A DNA stretch of 64,000 bases from Ancylomarina sp048268005 (lineage in GTDB: Bacteria; Bacteroidota; Bacteroidia; Bacteroidales; Marinifilaceae). Below, one piece after another: positions 43,531-52,629 of the stretch. Position numbers and translations under genes: made by a program. Position 1 is the stretch's first letter; each line of letters opens with the position of its first letter. Location: assembly GCA_048268005.1 (NCBI GenBank), contig JBLWWJ010000003.1:62001-126000 (forward strand), given 5' to 3'. The notes below the pieces were generated by a model. That model was not told where the DNA came from. It did no database searches and saw nothing but the letters and a program-made list of their open reading frames with translations.

Positions 43531-44778
43531 TTATTCGTAACGTAAAGCATCAACGGGTTTAATTCTCATCGCTTTTTGTGCCGGCAATAATCCGGCAAAA
43601 CAACCGAATATAACCAATACGCCAAGCGCGATAAAGGCAACTTTTATGTCGACATATGGATTTAAAATCATTTGATTAGAATCCCCAGCCATTTTACCAG
43701 CTGCTTCCACAATCAGGACTCCTATGACTAATCCCCAAAATCCAGAAAAAGTGGTAAGAAATACGGCTTCTGTAACAATCTGGCTAACTATAGATAAAGG
43801 CCTTGCTCCAATAGCTCGCTTCACACCAATCTCACGGGTTCGTTCCTTTACAACAACATGCATAATATTGCTGACCCCTATAATTCCGGTAATTAACACG
43901 CCAAAGCCAATCACCCAAAACAAGAAACCAATACTATTGAATAGTCCGAAAAGTTTGTTGAAAAGTTTAGCCAGATTAAAATGGCCGAAAGCTTCTTTAT
44001 CATCAGGGTTAATCTTATGACGACGTGCAAGCAAGCTTATAATTTCATCTTCTAATTCCTCTACAGATTCTCCGACTTTTGCAGTTGCCATAAAGGCATA
44101 AAACTTATCGCCTCTATTATAAATTTTTTGAAGTGTTGTGTTTGGCATCTGAACGATATCATCGTTCATCCCCATTATTCGGCTTAGAGGTTTAACTGTA
44201 CCAATAATTTGAAAGAAGATCCCATTAATTTTCAGATACTGTCCCAAAGGTTCCTCATCATCCTCAAACATCAGTTCAACTGCACGAGGACCTATCGTTA
44301 TGACTTTTCTCATTTCTTTCAAGTCATTTTCATTGATAAAACGTCCTGTAAGCACTTCCACCGGAATTACTTTATTCATCTCAGGAGATGAGCCCTTAAT
44401 TTTAAAATTACCTTTTTTATCGTTTCTAAAAGTATTATACGGATCTCCATTGCTCCAGGCATTAATCTCCGGTGCAACATTCTCAATTTCAGAAATAGAT
44501 TGTTTCATTGCAATCAAATCTGAATTTTCAAACTGAAAACTGCGATTTCTAGGTAAACCTTTATAAGGTTTAGTCGTTCTTTCTGTCCAAAAAATAGTCG
44601 AATTCGTTGCCAGATTTCCCAGGTTTGATTTCATCTTATTTTGAAAACCCATTCCCAGCCCCAAAAGAGTGACTAAGATCAGAATTCCAAACATAACCCC
44701 TGAGCCTGTAAGAGCCGTTCTTAATTTATTTTTCTTCAGGGCAGACGTAATTTCCTGCCATTTATCTAAATCGAACAT
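43531..44778 (-). CDS. MacB-like ABC transporter permease, second copy
   Basis: One N-terminal membrane helix, a 220-residue periplasmic MacB_PCD domain, and a C-terminal FtsX-like domain of three helices (VLITGIIGVSNIMHVVVKERTREIGVKRAIGA). The cytoplasmic loop motif is REIGVKRAIGA. It has no ATPase domain; the ATPase is encoded separately. It pairs with the next permease gene (44863) as a heterodimer. Confidence 0.88.
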   Translation of the reverse strand: MFDLDKWQEITSALKKNKLRTALTGSGVMFGILILVTLLGLGMGFQNKMKSNLGNLATNSTIFWTERTTKPYKGLPRNRSFQFENSDLIAMKQSISEIENVAPEINAWSNGDPYNTFRNDKKGNFKIKGSSPEMNKVIPVEVLTGRFINENDLKEMRKVITIGPRAVELMFEDDEEPLGQYLKINGIFFQIIGTVKPLSRIMGMNDDIVQMPNTTLQKIYNRGDKFYAFMATAKVGESVEELEDEIISLLARRHKINPDDKEAFGHFNLAKLFNKLFGLFNSIGFLFWVIGFGVLITGIIGVSNIMHVVVKERTREIGVKRAIGARPLSIVSQIVTEAVFLTTFSGFWGLVIGVLIVEAAGKMAGDSNQMILNPYVDIKVAFIALGVLVIFGCFAGLLPAQKAMRIKPVDALRYE

Positions 44779-44862
44779 TCTTTTGTTTTTTTTGATTTTG
44801 AATCGAATCTCTTTGACACCTTTTGAGATAAGATCCCGTTCAATTACTTACCTAAAAAGAAA

Positions 44863-46116
44863 CTATTCATCTCTCAATGCTTCAATTGGTTGAATAGAGG
44901 CAGCTCTACGCGCAGGAAAAAAGCCTGCCAAAGCACCTGTTACTACAAGAACAATTGTTGCTCCTACAGCTATTCCCATATCAACTTGTGGATTTAAAAA
45001 ATAAATTGCGGCTGGAGGATATAGTTTTTCAATAAGATTAAATTGTGAAATGACCTCAAGTAATCCAACACCGGCGATCAAACCAATGTAGCCCGAAGCC
45101 GCAGTAATAAAAATGGCTTCCATTAAAACAAGAGATACAACTGAATATGGGGATGCTCCAATAGCTTTTCGAATACCAATCTCTTTGGTTCTTTCTTTCA
45201 CAACAATCATCATGATATTAAAGACTCCAATAACACCCAATAGAATTGTAAAAACCCCAATGATCCAAACAAACTGTTCGATACCACTAAACAGGTCAGC
45301 AAATCCTTTAGACTGCTCAATACTATTCTGAATCCACATGGCATTTTTATCTTCCCTGCTGAAATTATGTCTTGCGGCCATTTGGTAGGTAATCTGCTTC
45401 TCAATTTCTTTACTTTCCTCAACAGAAACATCATTAAGGGTAAAAGAAATTCTTCGAACATGATCGTTATTATTGAAAATCTTCTGAGCTACCGTAATCG
45501 GAATATAAATATCCCGGGCATTCCCGTCAAAATTCTTCTTGGAAAAAACCCCAACAACCTTAAATTTGATCTCATTAATATTGATGTATTTACCTATTGA
45601 GGTTTCTTTGGGAAACAAGACCTTTTCTACTTCATCCTGAATAATCACAACTTTTCGATAGTCTTTAAGGTCTTTTTTATTTAGAAAGCGCCCTCTTAAA
45701 ATATCGAAATTCGTAATCTCCTGATACGTATCGTGAATCGGTGAAACATTAAAGTTTCCAAAATTATCTTTATAGGATATAACCTCTGCACCTGGAATAT
45801 AACTCATTGCTGAGATAGCATCCATCTTTTCTATGGATTTCTTTAGACTCAGCACATCGGCATTTTTCATCTGAATCCGTTTCCCTTCAGGCGTTCCCTT
45901 ATATGCCTTAGTAGTTCGTCCACCCCATATCTGCATACTGTTTGTGGCATCCTGAGCGAAAACATCTTTCATCCCATTACGCAGACCTCTTCCAGCACCT
46001 AGGAGGAAAATCAGCATAAAAATCCCTGTTGCTACAGAAAATCCAGTTAGTAAGGTTCGGGTTTTATTTTTTCTAATGGTACTGAATATCTCGTTCCATT
46101 TATCTCTATCAAACAT
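44863..46116 (-). CDS. MacB-like ABC transporter permease, first copy
   Basis: The layout is the same as its paralogue: an N-terminal helix, PCD domain, and C-terminal helices with the coupling motif KEIGIRKAIGASP. The 417-residue length matches. The spacing of 84 bases to the downstream permease and 25 from the ATPase gene supports an operon. Heterodimeric MacB permeases in Bacteroidota usually export antimicrobial compounds or peptides; specific cargo is unknown. Confidence 0.88.
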   Translation of the reverse strand: MFDRDKWNEIFSTIRKNKTRTLLTGFSVATGIFMLIFLLGAGRGLRNGMKDVFAQDATNSMQIWGGRTTKAYKGTPEGKRIQMKNADVLSLKKSIEKMDAISAMSYIPGAEVISYKDNFGNFNVSPIHDTYQEITNFDILRGRFLNKKDLKDYRKVVIIQDEVEKVLFPKETSIGKYININEIKFKVVGVFSKKNFDGNARDIYIPITVAQKIFNNNDHVRRISFTLNDVSVEESKEIEKQITYQMAARHNFSREDKNAMWIQNSIEQSKGFADLFSGIEQFVWIIGVFTILLGVIGVFNIMMIVVKERTKEIGIRKAIGASPYSVVSLVLMEAIFITAASGYIGLIAGVGLLEVISQFNLIEKLYPPAAIYFLNPQVDMGIAVGATIVLVVTGALAGFFPARRAASIQPIEALRDE

Positions 46117-46141
46117 AGTCTGAAATTAAAATTCTCGTAAA

Positions 46142-46870
46142 TTAGTCTGTGATTTTTTCTTTTCTGATAATCGATTCGAATTCATTCAATGAATGATTAT
46201 GCTCAACGATAGATTCAATGATTCCATCTTTTAAGTTGATCACTCTGTCAGTCATCTCAGCAATGTCTGTTTCGTGAGTCACAATTATCACAGTAATTCC
46301 GGTTCTATTAATTTCTCTAAGTAGATCCATAACTTCAACCGAAGTTTGAGAATCTAAAGCTCCGGTAGGTTCATCAGCAAGAATGATCTTTGGTTTGGTA
46401 ATCATTGCTCTGGAAATAGCGACTCTTTGCTTCTGTCCACCAGACAGTTCATTTGGCATATGCTCAGCCCATTCTTTTAATCCCATTTTATCGAGATATT
46501 CAACAGCTAACCTATTACGCTTTTTACGAGCTACTTTTTGATAATATAAAGGAAGTGCCACATTCTCCATGGCATTCTTAAAGGAAATCAAATTAAATGA
46601 CTGAAAAACAAAACCCAACAGATTATTTCTAAGCTTTGCAGCCTTAGTCTCACTCATCGTTTTTATTTCCTGATCATTCAGAATATAAGTTCCTTCATCA
46701 TGAGTATCAAGAAGACCTAGTATGTTTAGAAGAGTAGACTTCCCCGAGCCCGAAGACCCCATAATAGAAATTAATTCGCCTTCTTTGATATGCAAATCAA
46801 TTCCCTTAAGAACATGAAGCTTATTCGCACCTGTAATATAGGACTTGTGAATATTTTTTAGTCGGATCAT
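46142..46870 (-). CDS. ABC transporter ATP-binding protein of the efflux operon
   Basis: Walker A GSSGSGKSTLL, Q-loop QSFNLISFKN, signature LSGGQKQRVAISRAM, Walker B IILADEPTGALDS, and an H-loop in IVTHETD are all intact. This MacB/LolD-type domain energises the two permeases downstream. It is the first gene of a five-gene operon (ATPase, permease, permease, adaptor, TolC). Confidence 0.93.
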   Translation of the reverse strand: MIRLKNIHKSYITGANKLHVLKGIDLHIKEGELISIMGSSGSGKSTLLNILGLLDTHDEGTYILNDQEIKTMSETKAAKLRNNLLGFVFQSFNLISFKNAMENVALPLYYQKVARKKRNRLAVEYLDKMGLKEWAEHMPNELSGGQKQRVAISRAMITKPKIILADEPTGALDSQTSVEVMDLLREINRTGITVIIVTHETDIAEMTDRVINLKDGIIESIVEHNHSLNEFESIIRKEKITD

Positions 46871-47343
46871 AATCGTTAGTATTTTTAATTGCTTCTCTTT
46901 TGAATCAAAATTTGGTCAGGATTTCGATATCTAATATTAAAGATTTAAGGTTTGTTTTCAAACAATTTTAGATGAACGTCCGATTAACTCGGTGAACGTC
47001 TCGTTAAAGTTAACGAAGTAAATCATCTTATTAAGTTAAAATAAATTAAATCATACATTTAGAACCTATTATTTTCAATAGTCGTGCCAACAAATATAAT
47101 CATCTACATACCACATACATAACTTATTTGAACCATGCCATTTATCCTAATTACATGTCCGATATTATTACGCATGTGTTCGATAACGAACAACTCCTTA
47201 TGTATATTAGTTTAAATTCCGAAAAAACTGTGAATTCAACTTAAATGATTAAAAGAACAAGAGGATTTAATGTAAATTAGCTTCGATTAAATTACCATCA
47301 GATTTATGATGATTAAATTCTAGTAGATATTCAATTAAATAAC
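46871..47343. other. 473-bp divergent gap with operator-like repeats
   Basis: The gap lies between the efflux operon (minus) and dgt (plus). It holds two direct repeats, TGAACGTCCGATTAA and TGAACGTCTCGTTAA, 20 bases apart (46973-46987 and 46993-47007), and the perfect palindrome TCGTTAA-AG-TTAACGA at 47001-47016. These are about 100 bases from the ATPase start. No gene is seen. Confidence 0.5.
46973..47016. promoter_or_regulatory. Operator-like direct repeats plus palindrome
   Basis: Two related 15-base repeats spaced 20 bases apart, the second overlapping a 16-base perfect dyad. This is the usual look of a cooperative regulator site controlling an efflux operon; no cognate regulator is in the window. 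Confidence 0.45.
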
Positions 47344-48687
47344 ATGAACTGGAACCAACTATTATCTGCCAAACGCTTCGGTCAGGAAGATCGTGTCGCA
47401 ATTAACGAACACGAAATCAGATCTCAATTTCAACGCGATTACGATCGTTTGATTTTTTCATCACCCTTCAGAAGACTTCAAAATAAGACTCAGGTTTTTC
47501 CTTTGCCTGGCAGTATCTTTGTTCACAACAGACTAACCCACAGCCTTGAAGTTTCAAGCGTAGGACGTTCCTTAGGTAATCTGCTGACAGAAAAGCTATC
47601 CAGTTCACAGAAATATGAGAATATTCCTTACCTGGATGGAATTGGTAATATTGTTGCCACCGCTTGCCTGGCTCACGACCTGGGGAATCCTCCTTTCGGT
47701 CATTCAGGCGAAGAAGCTCTTTCATATTATTTCACCCACGGTGAGGGGAAGACGCTTGAAGCTAAATTCTCAAAAGAACAATGGGCAGATCTATGTAACT
47801 TTGAAGGTAATGCTAATGCTTTCCGTCTGTTAACCCATGCTTTCAATGGAAGAAGAAAAGGTGGTTTTGCCCTTACTTATTCCAGTATCGCATCTATTAT
47901 AAAATACCCTTGGGAATCCTATAAAATTCCTGAAGTGGGGAAGCGTAAATACGGTTTCTTTAATACCGAAAAAGAAAATTATCTGAAAGTTGCCAAAGAA
48001 CTTGGCATTCCAGAAGTAAAATCTGGAATTTTTGCGCGCCACCCGCTGGTTTATTTGGTTGAAGCAGCTGATGATATTTGTTATCAAATCATGGATATTG
48101 AAGATGCTCACAAGCTCAAAATTCTAAGCACTGAGGAAACCAAACAATTACTGTTGAATTTTTACGATGAAACGACAGATATCAATGCAATTAATCATAT
48201 AGCTGAAACCTGCGAAGAAGTTAGTGACACCAATGAACAAATAGCTTACATCAGAGCTGGTGTAATCGGGAAATTAATTAAGGAATGCGTTACTGTTTTT
48301 ATTGACAATGAAGATCTGATAATGACGGGTAAGTTTACTTCAACACTTATTAAAGAAGTTGCAGAAAGTTCAAAACTTGCGTATAAAGAATGTACTAGGG
48401 TTGCCATATCAAAAATCTACAAGCATCGTTCAGTTCTCGAGATTGAGTTAGCCGGTTATAAAATTCTGGGAACCTTATTGCAGGAGTTTGTAGAAGCTAT
48501 TCTTAATCCTAATAGTTTTTACTCAAATAAACTCTTATCGCTAATTCCAGAACAATACAGCCATAAAGGAAATGATGACTATCTAAAAATCATGTCAGTT
48601 TTGGACTTTGTTTCAGGAATGACTGATGTTTTTGCTCTCGATTTATACAGAACAATAAAAGGAATAAAACTTCCGGACACCTACTAA
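47344..48687 (+). CDS. dgt: dGTP triphosphohydrolase
   Basis: HD-domain residues are present: RLTHSLEVSSVGRSLG (first histidine) and ACLAHDLGNPPFGHSGEEAL (HD pair), with the C-terminal YKECTRVAISKIYKHRSV as in Dgt. It splits dGTP to deoxyguanosine and triphosphate and so limits dNTP levels; family members can restrict phage replication. The 447-residue length is standard. It is followed 11 bases later by a secreted protein gene. Confidence 0.92.
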   Translation: MNWNQLLSAKRFGQEDRVAINEHEIRSQFQRDYDRLIFSSPFRRLQNKTQVFPLPGSIFVHNRLTHSLEVSSVGRSLGNLLTEKLSSSQKYENIPYLDGIGNIVATACLAHDLGNPPFGHSGEEALSYYFTHGEGKTLEAKFSKEQWADLCNFEGNANAFRLLTHAFNGRRKGGFALTYSSIASIIKYPWESYKIPEVGKRKYGFFNTEKENYLKVAKELGIPEVKSGIFARHPLVYLVEAADDICYQIMDIEDAHKLKILSTEETKQLLLNFYDETTDINAINHIAETCEEVSDTNEQIAYIRAGVIGKLIKECVTVFIDNEDLIMTGKFTSTLIKEVAESSKLAYKECTRVAISKIYKHRSVLEIELAGYKILGTLLQEFVEAILNPNSFYSNKLLSLIPEQYSHKGNDDYLKIMSVLDFVSGMTDVFALDLYRTIKGIKLPDTY

Positions 48688-48698
48688 AAATACCAGAA

Positions 48699-49229
48699 AT
48701 GAAACACATAAAATCTAAAGTTCTTATTTTTCTTGTTCTGTTCGGTCTTTGCAATACAATTCAGGCTCAGATTAATTGGACAAAAACCAAATCAGAGAAA
48801 TCCAAAATTAGTTTCGAGCTCCCAGAGACGCCATACATCAGAAATCAACAACTAAATGGTATTAAATCCGAAGTCTTCTCATTTCGTGATGTTGCAAACA
48901 TCTATGGGATTGTAGCTTCTGATTTTTCGGGTATTGATGTTGATTTCAATCACACAGATCCTTCAGAATATTACAAACAGATGAAAGAAGGTAGCTTACT
49001 GAGTAGCGATGCAATTTTGGTTTCAGAACAAAGCGTATCCTATCAGAGGATGTTGGGGAAAGAAATTATTTACACCATGTTGGTTGGGAAACACGAATAT
49101 ACCTATATCAAACGATTCTTTTTCAGAGGTAATTTTATCTACCAGATTACCATTGGGGGACCTACCAGAATGAAACAATTGCTGCTTGATAAAAAGCAGA
49201 TTTTCTTTAATTCTATCCAATTCGAATAG
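48699..49229 (+). CDS. Secreted hypothetical protein downstream of dgt
   Basis: A 176-residue protein with a signal peptide (MKHIKSKVLIFLVLFGLCNTIQAQ), otherwise beta-rich with no recognised domain. Just 11 bases separate it from dgt, so it is almost certainly co-transcribed despite acting outside the cytoplasm. Confidence 0.65.
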   Translation: MKHIKSKVLIFLVLFGLCNTIQAQINWTKTKSEKSKISFELPETPYIRNQQLNGIKSEVFSFRDVANIYGIVASDFSGIDVDFNHTDPSEYYKQMKEGSLLSSDAILVSEQSVSYQRMLGKEIIYTMLVGKHEYTYIKRFFFRGNFIYQITIGGPTRMKQLLLDKKQIFFNSIQFE

Positions 49230-49416
49230 CTTGACTTAGCATTCTTAAAAAAATAGCTTTTCACAATTTGTTTAATCATATCATTCCGTAAATTTGTTCT
49301 TTCAAAACGAACATCTTCGGATGAGCTCTTTTTGAAAACAGAATTCAAAAAATAAACCATTCTATAAATTCATTGAAACACCACCAGTTAACGGCTGGGA
49401 AGTCAAAATTTTGCAC

Positions 49417-50688
49417 ATGAAAGTACTTGTATTAGGATCAGGAGGTAGAGAACATGCCTTTGCATGGAAACTTGCTCAAAGCAATAAGTTAGAAAAGCTA
49501 TATGTTGCACCAGGAAATGCTGGAACTGGAGAGATTGCTGAAAATGTCGATATCAACCCAAACGATTTTGAAAAGCTAAAGACTTTTGTTCTTGATAAGG
49601 CTATCGATATGGTTATTGTTGGTCCTGAAGATCCATTGGTAAACGGGATTCATGACTTTTTCTTAGCTGACGATAAGCTAAAGCAAGTTGCTGTTATTGG
49701 TCCTGAAAAAGCTGCCGCACAAATGGAAGGTAGCAAGGATTTCGCCAAAGATTTCATGGCGCGACACAAAATTCCAACAGCTCAATACAAAAGTATCACA
49801 TCGGAAAACCTTGAAGAAGGTTACCAATTTCTTGAAAGCTTAAAAGCTCCATACGTGCTTAAAGCAGATGGATTGGCTGCGGGTAAAGGTGTTTTGATTA
49901 TCGATAATCTAGAAGAAGCTAAGAATTCACTTAAGGAAATGATTGGTGGCATGTTTGGCTCAGCCAGTGCAACTGTCGTTATCGAAGAATTTTTATCTGG
50001 GATAGAACTTTCTGTTTTTGTTTTAACCGATGGTAAAAATTATAAAGTTCTTGCTGAGGCAAAGGATTACAAAAGAATTGGTGAAGGCGACACTGGCTTA
50101 AACACAGGTGGTATGGGAGCTATCTCTCCTGTTCATTTTGCCAATGAAGAATTCATGAGCAAGGTTGAGGAGCGTGTTATCAAGCCAACTATTAATGGTT
50201 TCCAAAAAGATAAGACTCCATTTGTAGGTTTCGTCTTTATTGGTCTGATGAAGGTTGAGAATGATCCATTTGTAATCGAATACAATGTGAGAATGGGTGA
50301 TCCTGAAACGGAGGTTGTTTTACCACGTATCAAGTCAGATTTTCTTGATTTAATGACAGCTGTTGCAGATAAGAAACTGGATCAATTTGAATTGGAATTG
50401 GATGAAAGAACCGTAACAACCGTTATGCTAGTATCGGGTGGTTATCCTGAAGCTTACGAAAAAGGCAAGGGAATCAGTGGACTTGATCAGGTTTCTGATA
50501 GTATTGTTTTCCACGCAGGAACAACTAATGATAATAATGCCGTTGTTACCAATGGAGGACGTGTTATCGCCGTGAGTTCCTATGGAGATAACCTAACTGA
50601 TGCACTTGAGAAATCATTCAGCAATGCTGAAAAGATCCAATTCGAAGGTAAATATTACAGAAAAGATATTGGTTTCGATTTGAAATAA
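49417..50688 (+). CDS. purD: Phosphoribosylamine-glycine ligase
   Basis: The start is ATG 49417 (MKVLVLGSGGREHAF); the TTG at 49411 is only two codons earlier. The ATP-grasp domain includes KADGLAAGKGVLI and GDTGLNTGGMGAISP, and GDPETEVVLPR (metal site) follows. The 423-residue length is normal. It makes glycinamide ribonucleotide, step two of purine synthesis. It is followed by the DUF6427-like membrane protein 54 bases later. Confidence 0.95.
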   Translation: MKVLVLGSGGREHAFAWKLAQSNKLEKLYVAPGNAGTGEIAENVDINPNDFEKLKTFVLDKAIDMVIVGPEDPLVNGIHDFFLADDKLKQVAVIGPEKAAAQMEGSKDFAKDFMARHKIPTAQYKSITSENLEEGYQFLESLKAPYVLKADGLAAGKGVLIIDNLEEAKNSLKEMIGGMFGSASATVVIEEFLSGIELSVFVLTDGKNYKVLAEAKDYKRIGEGDTGLNTGGMGAISPVHFANEEFMSKVEERVIKPTINGFQKDKTPFVGFVFIGLMKVENDPFVIEYNVRMGDPETEVVLPRIKSDFLDLMTAVADKKLDQFELELDERTVTTVMLVSGGYPEAYEKGKGISGLDQVSDSIVFHAGTTNDNNAVVTNGGRVIAVSSYGDNLTDALEKSFSNAEKIQFEGKYYRKDIGFDLK

Positions 50689-50742
50689 TCGAAGTGCTTA
50701 CAATTGAGTTTGCAAATAAGTTGAATAATAAAAATCACAATA

Positions 50743-51720
50743 ATGCTGTTAAAAGTTTTAAGAAGACGCTCACCTATTTATTTCATTCTTATTCCTATAA
50801 TTGCTTTAGTATTGTGGTTAAATGCATTTCAGAATCCTGTTTTACTCGCAGAATATTCCATACAAATGCCACTCTATCAGGCTATACTTTGCATACTCAA
50901 TTGTAATCCTTTATTCCTAAATATATTCGGCTATCTGATTATTTTAATCATATCTTATAGCTTGATTCAACTCAATGAGCAGTTCATATTCATAAAACAA
51001 CGCACTGATCTGCCCTCTGCGATTTTTATCATACTTGCTTCGTGTGCTACGCTTGCTAACGGCCTTCATCCAGCCCTGATTAGTGCGCTATTTTTACTCT
51101 TCGCTCTCAACCGGATCTTTAAGATTTATCATGGTAGCCAGAGTATCGCATCTTCATTTGATGCAGGCTTACTTTTAGGTATAGCCACTTTATTTTACTT
51201 GCCTACAAGTCTGTTCTTTTTCTGGTTTATTTGGGCTTTAATTATACTTGGCTCATTTAGACTTAGGGAATTTCTTGGCGGCTTACTTGGCTTTATCACA
51301 CCACTATTTTTTATTTGCTGCTGGTATTTTTGGCAGGGAAATTTAGAAAACTTTTTAGAACATTCTGAAATGATTTTCGCCAGTCATGAACATTTCGCCA
51401 ATTTTTCACTTATTCAAATTTTATTCTGGGTATTTCTGGCTTTATTAAGTTTGATAACTATTTTCTTCACCATATGGGGCTTCGAAGAAAAACGTGTTCG
51501 CTCCAGAAAATATCTGATTATTCTGGTGGCTCTGTTTGTTACTAGTATAGCATCAGGTATTCTATTCCCGTCTGCTATATTGGCTCAAGTACTCATAGCT
51601 GCAGTTCCTCTTTCATATGTTTTCAGCTACTTCTTTGTTATGAACCGTAACACTAAGGTCTCTGAAATTCTATTTGCAATCCTAGTCGTAGGCTGCATCA
51701 TTCTAACTGTAATGAGATAA
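50743..51720 (+). CDS. DUF6427-like multi-pass membrane protein
   Basis: A 325-residue protein with about eight to ten membrane helices and almost no soluble domain. The start MLLKVLRRRSPIYFILIP and the FWQGNLENFLEHSE loop match the Bacteroidota family I know as DUF6427. The function is unknown. The proximity to purD may reflect co-transcription. Confidence 0.65.
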   Translation: MLLKVLRRRSPIYFILIPIIALVLWLNAFQNPVLLAEYSIQMPLYQAILCILNCNPLFLNIFGYLIILIISYSLIQLNEQFIFIKQRTDLPSAIFIILASCATLANGLHPALISALFLLFALNRIFKIYHGSQSIASSFDAGLLLGIATLFYLPTSLFFFWFIWALIILGSFRLREFLGGLLGFITPLFFICCWYFWQGNLENFLEHSEMIFASHEHFANFSLIQILFWVFLALLSLITIFFTIWGFEEKRVRSRKYLIILVALFVTSIASGILFPSAILAQVLIAAVPLSYVFSYFFVMNRNTKVSEILFAILVVGCIILTVMR

Positions 51721-51760
51721 AAAAAATAGAGCAAACAAAATTAATTGCTTGCTCTATTAA
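51721..51760 (-). terminator. Terminator between convergent genes, mainly minus strand
   Basis: ATAGAGCAA pairs with TTGCTCTAT. The T-run is on the minus strand, so it mainly serves the PspC operon; on the plus strand the tail is weak. Confidence 0.7.
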
Positions 51761-51819
51761 CTCAATATAACCTCCATTGAAAAAGACCAAACTCAGGAGG
51801 CATGAGTCTTTCGTCTATC

Positions 51820-52020
51820 TCAATCGCCAACTCTTACCGGGCTATCTGGAAGTATTAAAGCCATAACTAAATAGGCTATTAATAAAAAAGGGTTGAATAA
51901 ACAGCAGATTAAAAATATTGCTCTAACAATCACTGGATCTAGCTCAGGGTTTATATAGTGCGACAAGCCTCCACACACCCCGGCTACTTTTTTATCGCTT
52001 GATTTAAATAAACGTTGCAT
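51820..52020 (-). CDS. Minimal PspC-domain protein
   Basis: At 66 residues this is nearly only a PspC domain: KVAGVCGGLSHYINPELDPVIVRAIFLICC, then a second hydrophobic stretch. PspC proteins sit in the inner membrane and take part in envelope-stress signalling. It is the last gene of a five-gene run with PadR and a large PspC protein. Confidence 0.85.
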   Translation of the reverse strand: MQRLFKSSDKKVAGVCGGLSHYINPELDPVIVRAIFLICCLFNPFLLIAYLVMALILPDSPVRVGD

Positions 52021-52041
52021 ATCAACAGTTTTAAAGATTTA

Positions 52042-52524
52042 CTAATCGAACTTATAACTCGAAAGTGATTTCAATTCATCTATATGGAAATCACCAAAAA
52101 ATGAAACTAATGAAGTACGAGTTCCATTATAATGCAAAAGATGGAATTCACTGAAACGCTTTTTCTTACCCAGTGCAAAGAAGTAAACTTCATCAGAGTC
52201 ATTATCCTTCTCAACATCTTCAAGAACTTGCTTATATTTTCCTGACGTCAATTCAGAAATAACATGTTTTCTGAACTTCGTTCCTCTTCCATCCTCATGC
52301 TTATAACTTAACAGCTTAATACCATCACAATCACCCGTAATGTTCTTTTCAATTTCATCCTCGTCAACATCAAAATCCAAATTATTTAGAAAGTTGCCTG
52401 AGAAACCAAAGCTGCTAAATTCATCATATTTCGAGTATTTCTCATGTATTTTTTCACCCTTTGTTTGTGCATTTACAAGCACAGGAAAAAGGATTACCAT
52501 TAATATAATTGCTACTTTTTTCAT
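52042..52524 (-). CDS. DUF4252-like secreted protein
   Basis: The start is set at MKKVAIILMVILFPVLVNAQ (52524), a clean signal peptide; 11 codons upstream are open but would hide it. The mature 140-residue protein resembles DUF4252, a periplasmic beta-rich family in Bacteroidota with unknown role. It lies between two PspC genes, so it probably belongs to the same envelope-stress unit. Confidence 0.75.
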   Translation of the reverse strand: MKKVAIILMVILFPVLVNAQTKGEKIHEKYSKYDEFSSFGFSGNFLNNLDFDVDEDEIEKNITGDCDGIKLLSYKHEDGRGTKFRKHVISELTSGKYKQVLEDVEKDNDSDEVYFFALGKKKRFSEFHLLHYNGTRTSLVSFFGDFHIDELKSLSSYKFD

Positions 52525-52629
52525 TTTTCTATGTTTTAGATTAAAATCTAATGACAAGCATCAACTCATTTGACCAAAACAAGCTCATGCCTCGTCATTA
52601 ACTAGATTAGTATTTATAAAATCACAGTC

